From positions 62,001 through 126,000 of the forward strand of contig NZ_JAHDYS010000012.1 in assembly GCF_018531195.1 (NCBI RefSeq): a DNA stretch of 64,000 nucleotides. The letters run 5' to 3'. The number at the start of each line of letters is the position of its first letter. Position 1 is the stretch's first letter. The DNA comes from Pelotalea chapellei. GTDB taxonomy: Bacteria > Desulfobacterota > Desulfuromonadia > Geobacterales > Pseudopelobacteraceae. Under the pieces are notes generated by a model that was not told the DNA's origin, did not search any database, and was given only the letters and a program-made list of their open reading frames with translations. A program made the translations under genes and the position numbers. Positions 8,964-19,127 of this stretch are shown one piece after another.

Positions 8964-10823
8964 TTACGTTTCAAAACGCTCCCACATCTCCCATAATGCA
9001 GCATCCAGGTTCAGGGCAAAGCGGGACGCATTGAAAAGCGGCGATAGAAGAAGGTGCCGTCTCAGTATGGCTCTCAATCCTTTAAGATATTCCATATCAG
9101 AGGAGAAATTAAGCACTTTTGCCACATACTCATCGTCATCTTTGGCAATCCACCCGGAAAGGAGTTCGCAGTTGTGAGCAATCATTTCTCCCTGGTGCGA
9201 AATAAGCCGATTTCCCTGCCTGGTAATGAAGGGGACGCCCATCCACAGGCCTTCAACGGTTGTCGTTCCCCCAGGAAACGGAAAGGGATCGAGAACAATA
9301 TCTACGCGGCTATATGCTTTCAGATATTCAGCACGGGGAGAACGTCCTTCCAGAAGCAGACGCTCCCCTGATACTCCACGCGCCGCAAATCGCTCGATGA
9401 CGCTCCTGCAGACGGCAGACTCTCCCAACTGCTTGTTTTTTAGGAAAAGACGGGAATTAGGCACTGCTTTCAAGATCCTTGCCCATACCCCCACTACCTC
9501 GTCGTTCAACTTTGCCAAATTGTTGAAACAGCCAAAGGTAACGAAGCCGTTCGACAGTGCCGGGAGCGGCGCCACCTCCAGATTGACGTTTGGAAGAGAA
9601 AAGCAGAGTGAGGTTTCGGGCATCTGCCAGATGGTTTCGGTGAAGCGATGTGCGTCTTTTGTGGGTGTGCTGTATGGATTTCCCAAGATATAGTCGATTT
9701 CAGCTACTCCGGTGGTCGAGCCATATCCCAGCCAGCAGACCTGGATAGGCGCCGGCTTCCAGGCAAACACCGGCAACCGGTTATGGGCGGTGTGTCCGGC
9801 AAGATCAATCAGTATATGCACGCCATCGCCGTGTATCAGATGTGCGGCGGCCCGATCGTCAAGGCCTTGAAGTTGTCGCCATTCGGTGAAGGACGGCATG
9901 ATGCGGGCAGTAAGGTCATCGCATGTGCGCTGGGTGGCATAGGCCAACAACTCGATGCGGGATGTATTTAGCTGCGCCAGGACATTCTCCAGGAAGTATC
10001 CGACGGGATGATTATTTAAATCCCCGGATACGAGCCCCACACGAAGACGTTCCGGCGGTTGTTCGCAGGTCCAGGAAGTGAATTTCTCAGCTGCGCGCCT
10101 CCCAACCATGCACCCATAGCTGCGAGCAAGCTCCAGATGGCTATCTCCATCATGGTGCACAGAGTAGGTCTGGAGGAGCAAAAGATTGCTATGGGCGTCA
10201 TAATAATCCGGCCTGAGTTCAAGCGCCCGACGGAAGCTTGACTCTGCCTCGTCCAATCGGCCAAGATCCATCAGGATATTGCCGAGGTTGTTATGGACTC
10301 CCGGCGCATTGGGATTCAACTCCAAGGCCCGGCGGAAGTTCTCCTCTGCTTCAAGCAGACGCCCGAGCTTCCTGAATACGTTGCCTAAATGATTGTATAC
10401 GTCCGTGTAGTCAGGCTTGATGTTCAGCGCCTTCCGGTAGCACGCCACGGCCTCATCGTTGCGATCGAGAAAGTGCAACACATTGCCCAGATTATAATGG
10501 GTGCCGGCACAGTTCGGTTCAATGTCCAGGGCGTGGCGGTAATTTTTCACAGCCTCGTCATAGCGCCCCAGAGATGTCAACGTGTTTCCAAGGCTTATCA
10601 GTGCCGTTGGTTGTGCCTTGTGCTTCTGGACCGCTCTACCGAGCAGTTCTAACGCCTCATCCGGCCTGCCGACTTGAGAAGCGAGTACACCTAACAAATG
10701 AAGAGCATCGAAATTATCCGGTTCAGCAACGAGGACATCACGATATATCGCTTCGGCCTTTTCATACTGTCCGGCCTGGTGCAGGCGGATGGCCGAGCTA
10801 ATTTTTATTTCACATGAACTCAT
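8964..10823 (-). CDS. TPR protein with O-GlcNAc transferase-type (GT41, SPINDLY) domain
   Basis: The 619-residue protein has about six TPR units over residues 5-225 (consensus NLGNVLxxLGRxDEA), then a full GT41 catalytic region at 240-610. Recognisable landmarks are RVGLVSGDLNNHPVGYF, DLAGHTAHNRLPVFAWKPAP, the QVCWLGYGSTTG segment and a C-terminal LDPFPFPGGTTTVEGLWMG stretch, which in GT41 enzymes lines the UDP-sugar site. Bacterial members transfer sugars to Ser or Thr of proteins. This is the cleanest candidate here for the enzyme that puts the first sugar on a protein acceptor. The ribosome-binding site ahead of the ATG is weak. It lies between the FkbM gene and the giant glycosyltransferase, in the same direction. 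Confidence 0.9.
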   Translation of the reverse strand: MSSCEIKISSAIRLHQAGQYEKAEAIYRDVLVAEPDNFDALHLLGVLASQVGRPDEALELLGRAVQKHKAQPTALISLGNTLTSLGRYDEAVKNYRHALDIEPNCAGTHYNLGNVLHFLDRNDEAVACYRKALNIKPDYTDVYNHLGNVFRKLGRLLEAEENFRRALELNPNAPGVHNNLGNILMDLGRLDEAESSFRRALELRPDYYDAHSNLLLLQTYSVHHDGDSHLELARSYGCMVGRRAAEKFTSWTCEQPPERLRVGLVSGDLNNHPVGYFLENVLAQLNTSRIELLAYATQRTCDDLTARIMPSFTEWRQLQGLDDRAAAHLIHGDGVHILIDLAGHTAHNRLPVFAWKPAPIQVCWLGYGSTTGVAEIDYILGNPYSTPTKDAHRFTETIWQMPETSLCFSLPNVNLEVAPLPALSNGFVTFGCFNNLAKLNDEVVGVWARILKAVPNSRLFLKNKQLGESAVCRSVIERFAARGVSGERLLLEGRSPRAEYLKAYSRVDIVLDPFPFPGGTTTVEGLWMGVPFITRQGNRLISHQGEMIAHNCELLSGWIAKDDDEYVAKVLNFSSDMEYLKGLRAILRRHLLLSPLFNASRFALNLDAALWEMWERFET

Positions 10824-10856
10824 ATCACTAACAGCCCCGGCAGAGGTGCCTATCCA

Positions 10857-13800
10857 TTAGATGCATCCAGACACTTTATACGCCTCAAGCCATTTGTGGG
10901 CATTATGTGCCACCGTATATCCGGACATCACATCGTTGTATGCTTCCCTGGCAATACTGGACCGAAGCTGCCGGTTCACTATCAACTCCTTTATCGCGGC
11001 ATACCAATCAGCATCGTTGTTTTCCACCATAAGCCCCGTTTTGCCATGCCTCATAACATCTCCGTACTCGCCGACATTACTGAAAATCCCCGCAATGCCG
11101 CACGCAGAATATTCGAGCCATTTTATGGCAGATTTTGCACGATTAAAGACCGTGTCCTGCAAGGGGATAATGCCGATGTCAGCCTTCAGGGTCACAAGGG
11201 TTGCGGCATAGCTCGCATAATTATCTACATACTGTTCGATCAAGCGGACACTCGGGTGACCTGCGAACTCAGGTATCATGTTTCCCCAGATGATCAGTTC
11301 AACCGCCTGTGGAAATTCCTCAAGAATCCGCTTGATCGCAGTGGACAGGACCCTGAAATCTTCAACATGTGAAGGCGTTCCACTGAAAAGGATCTTTATG
11401 GGCAGTCCCTCAGTTGTTGACTGCGCGGGCGGCTCGCACGGCCAGATTGTTGTGTCGATGCAGTTGGGCAGCACAACTACATTCGGATTGTAGTGTGAAT
11501 ACAGCTCCTTCAGATACGGCGTGGAAACTGTTATAAGATCGGCATGCCGGAAATACTCCTCGAACTCGTGCTGCATGGATTGAAAAAATGCATATTGCGG
11601 GTTCGTTTCCGGAGCGTGCATCATAGCATCATCGACTTCCAGGATGAGCCTGGTGCGTGTCCTTTCCAGGAACGGGCCGAAATCGCGGTACGGCCAAAAA
11701 GCAATTTTGGAGCGCTGCAAAACCAAGGCACTCATGCTTTTAAGTTCATCCTCGAGACTTTCTGGCGCTGTCTCAAGAAGCGTTGCAATATTGACAGCTT
11801 CCAACCCCTCCGTTTCGTGCAGATATGTAAGGGGAGAAACCAGGCGCAATGCCGGGCAGGCACAGACCAACGGGGCGCTGCCGAAAATTCCAATTTTTGT
11901 TTTTGCAGAGTGCATCGTTACCGGCGCGCCACCAGTCCCGCAGCCTGCTTGTTTAGTTGAGTCGGACTGAATATCACCAATAATATGGCAGTTCTCATCA
12001 GCCTGCATGCTCTGCTTATCATGCCATGCCCTTACAAAAGCTGAATCGAGATAAACGGCACTTCCTTTTTGCGCATAGCCTTCGACATTGCGAATATATC
12101 TGCCGGAAAGCACGTTTAACCTTCTTGCCTCGTCTTTCCAGGCTCGATATTCGGCATGCATATTCTCTTCATACCCATCGCGGGCAGTGAATGTATGATC
12201 AATGATTGCCGCCCGCCCTGCCGGCAGGTGCAAACCAATCAGTTCATCCTCCATGTAGAGGTTGTACAGTCCTGCCGTTCTTATTCGTGCGCCGTAGTCT
12301 GCATCCTCTTCTCCATAAAGGCCATAGTCTTCGCACCAGTAGCCGAGAAGATCGTGCGTCCGTCTTGGGATCAATATGCAAGCACCACCCAGATTGCCGT
12401 TCGATTTCGGACGGAACTGAACTCCATAGGCAGTTGCCGCTTCATAGCTGGTTGTTTCAAAGTTGTACCCTACCGCACCGGCCTCGGTTACCGCCTCGAC
12501 AACCCTGATCATCTCCCACAGCCACCCCGGCTTCTGGATGACGATATCGTTATCCAGCTTCAGATAATAGGCTGCTTCAGGCTCAAGGCTCCAGGCCAGG
12601 TTTGATGCCTTGGCAACCCCCACATTTTCATTCAGCAACACCAAATTTTTGATGACACCCATCCGTTTTTGTTCCAACAGGTATTCACGGGTGCCATCCG
12701 AACTGGCGTTATCGATGACAGTAAGTACATAGGGGAAATCCGTATGAAGCACCAGAGCGTTAATGGCTTGGCTAGTAAACTCCAGGCGGTTATAGGTCAC
12801 CATGCAGATATTGACGTAGTGCCTTGTGGAAGCATTGCCGCGATACTGGAGGTTATTGGTATAATTTCGTAACGGTGGCGAAAAGTGCCCGGCGTAAGTG
12901 TTTAGTATGGCAGCGGTTTCTTTTCGGCTCAGGCCCATATCCGCATTGCAGAATCCGGCAGGGTTTTCGTAATAAAGCCCCAAAAATTCAGGGATATGCA
13001 GTAATTGGTGCCTCAAAGCCGTACGACACCAGAATTCGTAATCAGCCGCAGATCGAAGATCTTCAGAAAAATAGCCTATCTCATCATGGATGCTCTTACG
13101 CCACATAGGTTGAGGTCCCATGTGGCACCCGGAGAGCATGATCTCCGGCATGTAGTCTGGACGGAGGTGATAGCCGCACCGGATGTGGCTGTCGAAGGCC
13201 TGATTGTCCAAGTTGGTTACAAAAACATCGGCATAGGCCAGGGCTACATCCGGATGACTGTCCAGTTCTTGTGCCAGGATTTCCAATGCATCCGACCGGT
13301 GGCGGTCATCGGTATTGGCATTGGTGATATAGCGTCCCCGTGCGGCCCGTATAGCCCGATTCCATGCCTGGTAGATGGATTCACGGACATCGGTGCGAAT
13401 ATAGATAATCCTGTCACCATGAAGTGCCTGAAACTCGCGAACTATGGCTGCTTCGTTCTGGGGCGAGGCGCTATCAACTACGACTATCTCCATGCCGCCA
13501 TTGGCAAACAGGGTCTGGCCGGTAAGGTCTTCCAGGCAGCCACGCATGAAGTGTTCGGCATTGTAGGTGGAAACGATGGCCGAAACCACGATGCCGTGGG
13601 AAGCATTCAAAATCGGTACCTTCCAGTGAGACACATAATCCCACGGCAGTGACGCTGAGTTGGGGATTTCTTTGCGATATACCAACGTGAAGCCGTTGCC
13701 CAGCTTGTCATCAAACTCCTGAAAATCCACCAGCACCAAGCGGCTGCCGAATATTCTGCCAATGAAATCCCTCATGGTTTCCGGGCTGAACACATGGTAG

Positions 13801-15314
13801 TGACAATGGCCGAACTTTCCTGCTTCAGGTTCCGTTAAGTCAGTTGTGCTCTTTTGGAAATCGACGAGAATATGCGGCCAGTCAGTCAGCGAACGCCCCC
13901 TGTCGGATGGCGCCGCGTAGCGGTGGGGTACGATCATGAAGATATACCCTCCACACTTCACGATCCGATACCACTCGACAAGAGTCTTGATCAAATCCGG
14001 GCAGTGTTCGATAACGTGAGAGGAAAGGATGAAGTCTTCTGATTCGTCCGGCAGAGGGATATCGTCGGCGCGGGCTACGATATCCAGTCTGGCTGCCTCT
14101 CCTACGAGCGAGAGCTGCTCATTTTCATAGATCTCGTCACGTATCCCAACATTGCGGGTATTGAGCCCGAAAGGATTGTGCGCCGACGGGCCGATTTCCA
14201 ACCCCTTCAAGCCGTCGAGCCACTTGTGCGCCAAGGCACTTTCAGGAAATAGGTACGTTGTCCTTGGCTGGACTCCCGGGTAGGTCATCTGCCTGGAAGC
14301 GTGGCATTCCCAGCCATTACCCAGGTCGAATGTGGGGTGATTGATCCCTATATTTCGGATCGCCGGAGCCAGTTCGTTGCGTGCCACAAAGGTCAGGTCA
14401 GGGCCAAGGACGTTCTTGTTCTCAAGTCCCGAACAAAAATCCGGCACAATCTTTCGTATTGCCGCCATGCCACGGATAAGGCTATCGAGGTAAGGCGCAA
14501 CACACAATCGGACTACCTCTTCCCGCATGGGATACGCAGGAATCTTGGCGGGAACAACGATTCCCTCAGTAACAAAAAAGAACGAGTGGAAGTGGTAGAA
14601 TATCAACGGCCAACCATCCACCAGCGCCGTTCCGAATGCATCCACTCCATAAGCGTATTGCTCATGATTCCAGGGAGCCACACCCGCACCGACATGCTCA
14701 AGCACATGGACGCCGCTAAAGCGCTCGGGCCAATCGTCCAAATAAAGCTGGTCTCCGAACTTTCCATCTTCTGCACGGGCGTAACACCACTCGTTACAGC
14801 GATCACGCCACCAACTCAAGACTTCAAGACTACTCTCATCACGCCGGAAGCAAAGAAGTCCAACATTATACTTTCCATATTCATCCAAATGCTTGAGTGA
14901 AGGAGGAAATCGATGACCGTGTATCAGGACCGAATGGCCGACAAACTCCGAAAAAATAGGTTCTGGGGAGGAATAAAAGAATAGATCCGCATCGAGATAG
15001 GTGACCGAATCACCTGGCGGAACCTCTTCCAAAAACCTTAGAATCACGGTCGGGGTAAGTGTCCAATAGTACTCAACAAGGGAACGGTTGCCCCGAGCCG
15101 AGCACAACGCCTCATCACCCTGCTCGATACGTTGCAAAGGGACGGGCACCACATTGGGATGGTCAAGTTTTTCAAGGATAGACTGGGTCTGTCCATCAAG
15201 ACAGACCACGAAAAGGCGGAACGGCGACGTTTCCCGCTGATTGAGCGACTCAATCAGAGCAAGCCCCTTCATCAGATAGTTACTATCAAAGTAGGTGCAA
15301 TACGTGCGGGTCAT
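10857..15314 (-). CDS. Five-domain fusion: GT8-like, methyltransferase, two GT2 and one GT4 glycosyltransferase domains
   Basis: I start the 1,485-residue protein at the ATG at 15314, which overlaps the upstream stop as ATGA and has AGGAG upstream. A longer frame reaches 15362 but would overlap the aminotransferase gene by 52 bases. Domains in order: nucleotide-diphospho-sugar transferase of GT8-like type, 1-275, with YLDADLFF at 106 as the DxD metal site; class I methyltransferase, about 370-545 ([21 protein letters not shown]); GT2 domain A, about 590-815 ([22 protein letters not shown]); GT2 domain B, about 840-1085 ([17 protein letters not shown]); GT4-like domain, about 1140-1485 ([28 protein letters not shown]). 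Four glycosyltransferase folds and a methyltransferase in one chain suggest successive steps on one growing glycan. No membrane segments are obvious, so it should be cytoplasmic. Confidence 0.87.
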   Translation of the reverse strand: MTRTYCTYFDSNYLMKGLALIESLNQRETSPFRLFVVCLDGQTQSILEKLDHPNVVPVPLQRIEQGDEALCSARGNRSLVEYYWTLTPTVILRFLEEVPPGDSVTYLDADLFFYSSPEPIFSEFVGHSVLIHGHRFPPSLKHLDEYGKYNVGLLCFRRDESSLEVLSWWRDRCNEWCYARAEDGKFGDQLYLDDWPERFSGVHVLEHVGAGVAPWNHEQYAYGVDAFGTALVDGWPLIFYHFHSFFFVTEGIVVPAKIPAYPMREEVVRLCVAPYLDSLIRGMAAIRKIVPDFCSGLENKNVLGPDLTFVARNELAPAIRNIGINHPTFDLGNGWECHASRQMTYPGVQPRTTYLFPESALAHKWLDGLKGLEIGPSAHNPFGLNTRNVGIRDEIYENEQLSLVGEAARLDIVARADDIPLPDESEDFILSSHVIEHCPDLIKTLVEWYRIVKCGGYIFMIVPHRYAAPSDRGRSLTDWPHILVDFQKSTTDLTEPEAGKFGHCHYHVFSPETMRDFIGRIFGSRLVLVDFQEFDDKLGNGFTLVYRKEIPNSASLPWDYVSHWKVPILNASHGIVVSAIVSTYNAEHFMRGCLEDLTGQTLFANGGMEIVVVDSASPQNEAAIVREFQALHGDRIIYIRTDVRESIYQAWNRAIRAARGRYITNANTDDRHRSDALEILAQELDSHPDVALAYADVFVTNLDNQAFDSHIRCGYHLRPDYMPEIMLSGCHMGPQPMWRKSIHDEIGYFSEDLRSAADYEFWCRTALRHQLLHIPEFLGLYYENPAGFCNADMGLSRKETAAILNTYAGHFSPPLRNYTNNLQYRGNASTRHYVNICMVTYNRLEFTSQAINALVLHTDFPYVLTVIDNASSDGTREYLLEQKRMGVIKNLVLLNENVGVAKASNLAWSLEPEAAYYLKLDNDIVIQKPGWLWEMIRVVEAVTEAGAVGYNFETTSYEAATAYGVQFRPKSNGNLGGACILIPRRTHDLLGYWCEDYGLYGEEDADYGARIRTAGLYNLYMEDELIGLHLPAGRAAIIDHTFTARDGYEENMHAEYRAWKDEARRLNVLSGRYIRNVEGYAQKGSAVYLDSAFVRAWHDKQSMQADENCHIIGDIQSDSTKQAGCGTGGAPVTMHSAKTKIGIFGSAPLVCACPALRLVSPLTYLHETEGLEAVNIATLLETAPESLEDELKSMSALVLQRSKIAFWPYRDFGPFLERTRTRLILEVDDAMMHAPETNPQYAFFQSMQHEFEEYFRHADLITVSTPYLKELYSHYNPNVVVLPNCIDTTIWPCEPPAQSTTEGLPIKILFSGTPSHVEDFRVLSTAIKRILEEFPQAVELIIWGNMIPEFAGHPSVRLIEQYVDNYASYAATLVTLKADIGIIPLQDTVFNRAKSAIKWLEYSACGIAGIFSNVGEYGDVMRHGKTGLMVENNDADWYAAIKELIVNRQLRSSIAREAYNDVMSGYTVAHNAHKWLEAYKVSGCI

Positions 15315-16441
15315 ATAATTCTTTGACTCCTTGTGCCTGTCCAGCTTTTCAAAGCGGTACAAACCCGCTCGATTTCAGTATCTGTCAGTTCAGGGAAGAG
15401 CGGCAGACTCAGTAATCGCTCGTAAAGCCGCTCGGTAACCGGCAACGACTCGGCACCACGAATGCGCCCCGAATATGCCGGTTGCTGATGAACCGCCAGC
15501 GGATAATGCCTGCCAGTTGAGATCCCGTGCCCGGCGAGATGCCGTGCCAGATCTTCCCGCTCCTCGCATTTAACTACAAACAGATGCATAGCATGAAGCG
15601 TGCCATCTATATGCGACGGGGGAACAATCCGGCTTTCATCCAGCGCTTGCCGATAGGCAGCTGCAATATGGCGCCTTCGGGCATTACCGGCTGCGAGATG
15701 AGGAAGCTTTACACGAAGTATGGCGGCCTGTATCTCATCAAGTCGGGAGTTGAGCCCACAGATCGAGCTGATATAGCGTTCTCTCCAGCCATATTCCCGT
15801 AAAGCCTGACAGGTATCGGCGAATTCAGGCGAGTTAGTCACTACCGCGCCGCCGTCTCCAATAGCTCCCAGGTTTTTGGTGGGATAAAAACTGAACGTGG
15901 CGGCATGACCAAATGTACCGACCCTTTTCCCATCGATCTCAGCGCCGTGAGCCTGGGCACAGTCTTCGATGACAAACAGTTTGTGCATTGCCGCCAGAGC
16001 CATGATTGCAGGCATGTCAGCCGGCTGGCCGAAGATATGCACCGGAATGATTGCCTTGGTACGGGAGCTGATCAGGGAGGTAATGGCTTCAGGATTCATG
16101 CAGCGACTAACCGCGTCAATGTCGGCAAAGACCGGAACAGCGCCAACCTGCTCTATTGCTGCTACCGTTGCAACAGCAGTGTGCGACACGGTGATAACTT
16201 CATCTCCATACCCAATACCAGCCGTGAGCAGAGCAAGCACCAGCGCATCGGTACCGCTGGCAACACCTATACAAAACCGTGCACCGCAAAACGATGCAAA
16301 CTCACCTTCAAAAGCCCGGACCTGCGGACCGAGGATATAATAACCGCCATCCAGGACAGAATTGATTGCCTTACGGATTTCATCTGCATGAATACGAAAC
16401 TGAGCGCCTGGATTGGCGACCGGAATCAGATCAGGCACCAT
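15311..16441 (-). CDS. DegT/DnrJ/EryC1 family PLP-dependent sugar aminotransferase
   Basis: This family transaminates keto-sugar nucleotides to amino sugars. The ATG at 16441 is chosen because GGGAGG lies six to seven bases ahead; upstream ATGs at 16465 and 16510 in the same frame lack this. The 376-residue product starts [14 protein letters not shown]. It carries the family landmarks [32 protein letters not shown], and [16 protein letters not shown], whose lysine should hold the PLP. The gene overlaps the epimerase upstream by 11 bases and the five-domain fusion downstream by 4. With the neighbouring epimerase/dehydratase it could make a 3- or 4-amino-deoxy sugar nucleotide; the exact sugar cannot be read from sequence. 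Confidence 0.92.
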   Translation of the reverse strand: MVPDLIPVANPGAQFRIHADEIRKAINSVLDGGYYILGPQVRAFEGEFASFCGARFCIGVASGTDALVLALLTAGIGYGDEVITVSHTAVATVAAIEQVGAVPVFADIDAVSRCMNPEAITSLISSRTKAIIPVHIFGQPADMPAIMALAAMHKLFVIEDCAQAHGAEIDGKRVGTFGHAATFSFYPTKNLGAIGDGGAVVTNSPEFADTCQALREYGWRERYISSICGLNSRLDEIQAAILRVKLPHLAAGNARRRHIAAAYRQALDESRIVPPSHIDGTLHAMHLFVVKCEEREDLARHLAGHGISTGRHYPLAVHQQPAYSGRIRGAESLPVTERLYERLLSLPLFPELTDTEIERVCTALKSWTGTRSQRII

Positions 16442-17429
16442 GATTTTCCTCCCAGTAATGGCCATGATGCTCCCTATAGTAGTCGGCAGTGCGTCGCAAT
16501 CCTTCCTCAAGGTTTACGCTTGGTTGCCAGCCTAGCATTCCGCGCAGTTTTCTGTCGTCGGCGTAATAATCACCAATATCGATTGCCTTGCGATCATCGG
16601 GGAACGGCACCAGGTCATAATTTCCGCAATTAGCAACCTTGATGAGAAGTTCCGCGGTCTCCTTCAAAGAAACCGGAATATCTGAGCCAACATTAAAAAT
16701 TTCGCCATTTGCCTGATCCGACAGGGCGGCCAACAACATGGCGTCAACCGTATCGTCAACATATGAAAAATCGCGCAGTTGCTGCCCGTCGCCAAAAACC
16801 AGAATCGGATTCCCTTCAATAATCCGTCTTATCCAGACACCCAGAAAAGTCTGGCGGGCATCCTTAACCCGCATTCGCGGACCATAGGTATTGGTCAACC
16901 TTAACACTGCTGCACGGATGCCGTAGACGTTGTTGTACAGCAGATGGTACCACTCGCCGGCCATCTTGTTGATACCATTGATATCGACCGGTGCAAGAGG
17001 ATGTTTTTCGTCTACCGGTAGGTACTGGGGTCTGCCGTACATCTGGCGGGTACTTGCAAAAACGAGTTTGATCGTCGGATTATGCCGGCGGCATGCCTCC
17101 AGTATCGAGAGTTGCGCGCGGGCATTGATCTCGAGATCCGGATAAGGGTTATTCATGGAGTCAACATGGCTGGTCTGGCCTGCCAGGTTGAACAGGTAAT
17201 CCTGTCCCTGTACCAGGTACTTCATGGCGTGCTCGTCGCGAACGTCGGAAATATTGACGCGCACATTGTCCTTAACTGGCTCTATATTCCAGAGGTTGCC
17301 GCCGTACTCGGGGATAAGGCTGTCAACCAGGGTGACCTCGGCTCCGAGTTTCACCAAACGCGTGGCGAGGTTCGAACCAATGAAGCCGAGACCGCCAGTT
17401 ATCAGAACGTTTTTGCCGGTGAAGCTCAT
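16431..17429 (-). CDS. NAD-dependent epimerase/dehydratase (extended SDR) with atypical active site
   Basis: The 332-residue protein is an extended short-chain dehydrogenase of the sugar nucleotide epimerase/dehydratase class. The Rossmann motif [11 protein letters not shown] is at residue 11, and [11 protein letters not shown] and FASTRQMYG follow. The position of the usual catalytic YxxxK reads DINGINK: the lysine is present, but the residue four before it is Asn rather than Tyr. The rest of the fold, including [11 protein letters not shown] and the [15 protein letters not shown] segment, is intact, so this looks like a real subfamily feature rather than decay. The start overlaps the radical SAM gene's stop as ATGA, with GGAAGG upstream. 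Probable role: supplying a modified NDP-sugar for the adjacent aminotransferase. Confidence 0.9.
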   Translation of the reverse strand: MSFTGKNVLITGGLGFIGSNLATRLVKLGAEVTLVDSLIPEYGGNLWNIEPVKDNVRVNISDVRDEHAMKYLVQGQDYLFNLAGQTSHVDSMNNPYPDLEINARAQLSILEACRRHNPTIKLVFASTRQMYGRPQYLPVDEKHPLAPVDINGINKMAGEWYHLLYNNVYGIRAAVLRLTNTYGPRMRVKDARQTFLGVWIRRIIEGNPILVFGDGQQLRDFSYVDDTVDAMLLAALSDQANGEIFNVGSDIPVSLKETAELLIKVANCGNYDLVPFPDDRKAIDIGDYYADDRKLRGMLGWQPSVNLEEGLRRTADYYREHHGHYWEENHGA

Positions 17430-19111
17430 GGTTGCCTTCCGTTGATAATATTCAGTGCAGCCGGGTTCGACGAGTGCCTGGCGGGGAGCGGGAACGTCCC
17501 CCCCGGTAGGGGGCTCAAATCCCCCTTTGTGAAGGTTGCATAGACCGACCGAATATCCTGAGGTTCGCTGTTTGCGATGTTGAGAATCCCCTTGTCAGCA
17601 GAAATCGTCATCCGCCAGCCACACTCTAGCACCTTGAATCCAGCGTTTTCGCCCAGATAACGGAGACAGTCGGGGGTGAAGCGCCAGTAGTCGTTGGGCG
17701 AGGGATGGTATGGAAAAGAGAAGACCGTCTCTACTATCAACAGACTATTCTGCTGCATAACCTGGTAAAGAGCGGCAAAAACCCGAAAGGGGTTCTGCAC
17801 ATGCTCGAGTACATTCAGACAAACCGCCGTGCCGAAGGCATTGGCATAGGCGTAGGGAAGATCCTCAATGAAGGGATCTCCCTTGTCGGGGTTGAGGATC
17901 ATATACTCCCGGTCAATGTGATCGAAAGGGCGCTGCGTCAGGGAAACGTAGCGCGCATTCTGATCACCGGTCGCGATCGTGAGGCCGTAGTCGGCGATGC
18001 ATGGCCGCTCCATTCCACCCAAGTCAGCAAAAGGCTTGCGCAGGCCGTATTTCTCTATCTGTTCAGTAACCAGCAGGATGTCATCCCAAAACATGCTTTC
18101 TCCCGTCCTTGGTTGTAATTGAACCGGCGCATCCGCCAGCTTTTCGATCGTGCAATCCGGAGCGCCTTCCTCGGGCGGCGGAAGGCACGGGCCGTACATG
18201 TCGTTCTCCCGCATGCGCCGGTTGGGGAACCTGTTGTAGCAAGCGTGGCACATGATCGTGAAGCCGTTGTCCTCGGCAATCCCCGTTGTGCAGAACCTCC
18301 GTGCGTATTGATACTTGGGGCCGTTCCAGATTATATCGAAGGAGGATTCGTTGATGTTCCCCATGCGGTAATCGGATATGCCAGAGGGATTGCAGCAAGG
18401 GTACACGTCACCATTCCAGTCGAACGAGACGTGGTTCCAGGGTTGGCGACAGGCGGTGACCGAACCGATGACCCAGCACCGTGCCCAGCGGGAATCTTCC
18501 GGCTCGAAGCTAGGAAACTGTTCGTAGCCTTCAGGCGTACAAGCGCACAGATTTACGAACAAGACGCTGTCGGCGCCGTGTTCCTTAGCGAAGCGCTCGA
18601 AGGAGGGAACCTCATGCTCGTTAAATCTGTTCACCACAAACTGGAAAGTAATCTCTGGAAAAGACGAGCCGAGCTGTTTCTTCGCCTCAGCAAGAATTCG
18701 GGTGTTGTCCAGGACCTTTTTCAGATTCCCACCCCGGCGGTATTGCTCGTAAGACTGCTGGGTCATCCCGTCGCACGAGACGAGTAGGCGGTTGAGCTGA
18801 GCCTTAACGAGTCCATCGGCCAGCGCTTCGTCCATGATATGCATATTCGTGCTGAGCTGGCACGTAACGGCGGCGCGTTTGGTCTGCTGCACGAACCAGA
18901 GAAGATCAGGGTGCAGAAACGGTTCGCCCCAGTTGTAGAGGAGAACATTACGGAGACCATGGATCTTGGTGACGATGTTCTGAAAAGACTCTCGGCTCAT
19001 CATTCCCCTTGAAACGTGCTGGTACTTGTCCCTCAGGGCACCACCGGTCCTACAGAAGGGACAGTTTAGCTGACAGAAGGAGGTAAGTTCTATTTCAGCA
19101 TCGAGAGTCAT
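17426..19111 (-). CDS. Radical SAM/SPASM protein fused to a methyltransferase-like domain
   Basis: The 561-residue protein opens with a radical SAM core: CQLNCPFC at residues 13-20 supplies the CxxxCxxC iron-sulfur site, and LYNWGEPFLHPDL follows. A cysteine-rich SPASM-like region at about 200-305 (DVYPCCNPSG, CHACYNRFPNRR) likely binds auxiliary clusters. Residues 355-545 look like a class I methyltransferase (CLNVLEHVQNPF, DYWRFTPDCLRYL), but the glycine-rich SAM loop is weak (FADLGGMERPC), so it may be degenerate. The last ~25 codons read through a C- and G-rich stretch that may be a dispersed repeat. The start has AAAAGGA upstream. Radical SAM proteins in such clusters can oxidise, epimerise or deoxygenate sugars; the substrate here is unknown. 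Confidence 0.85.
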   Translation of the reverse strand: MTLDAEIELTSFCQLNCPFCRTGGALRDKYQHVSRGMMSRESFQNIVTKIHGLRNVLLYNWGEPFLHPDLLWFVQQTKRAAVTCQLSTNMHIMDEALADGLVKAQLNRLLVSCDGMTQQSYEQYRRGGNLKKVLDNTRILAEAKKQLGSSFPEITFQFVVNRFNEHEVPSFERFAKEHGADSVLFVNLCACTPEGYEQFPSFEPEDSRWARCWVIGSVTACRQPWNHVSFDWNGDVYPCCNPSGISDYRMGNINESSFDIIWNGPKYQYARRFCTTGIAEDNGFTIMCHACYNRFPNRRMRENDMYGPCLPPPEEGAPDCTIEKLADAPVQLQPRTGESMFWDDILLVTEQIEKYGLRKPFADLGGMERPCIADYGLTIATGDQNARYVSLTQRPFDHIDREYMILNPDKGDPFIEDLPYAYANAFGTAVCLNVLEHVQNPFRVFAALYQVMQQNSLLIVETVFSFPYHPSPNDYWRFTPDCLRYLGENAGFKVLECGWRMTISADKGILNIANSEPQDIRSVYATFTKGDLSPLPGGTFPLPARHSSNPAALNIINGRQP

Positions 19112-19127
19112 TCGATCATCCTTTTGG

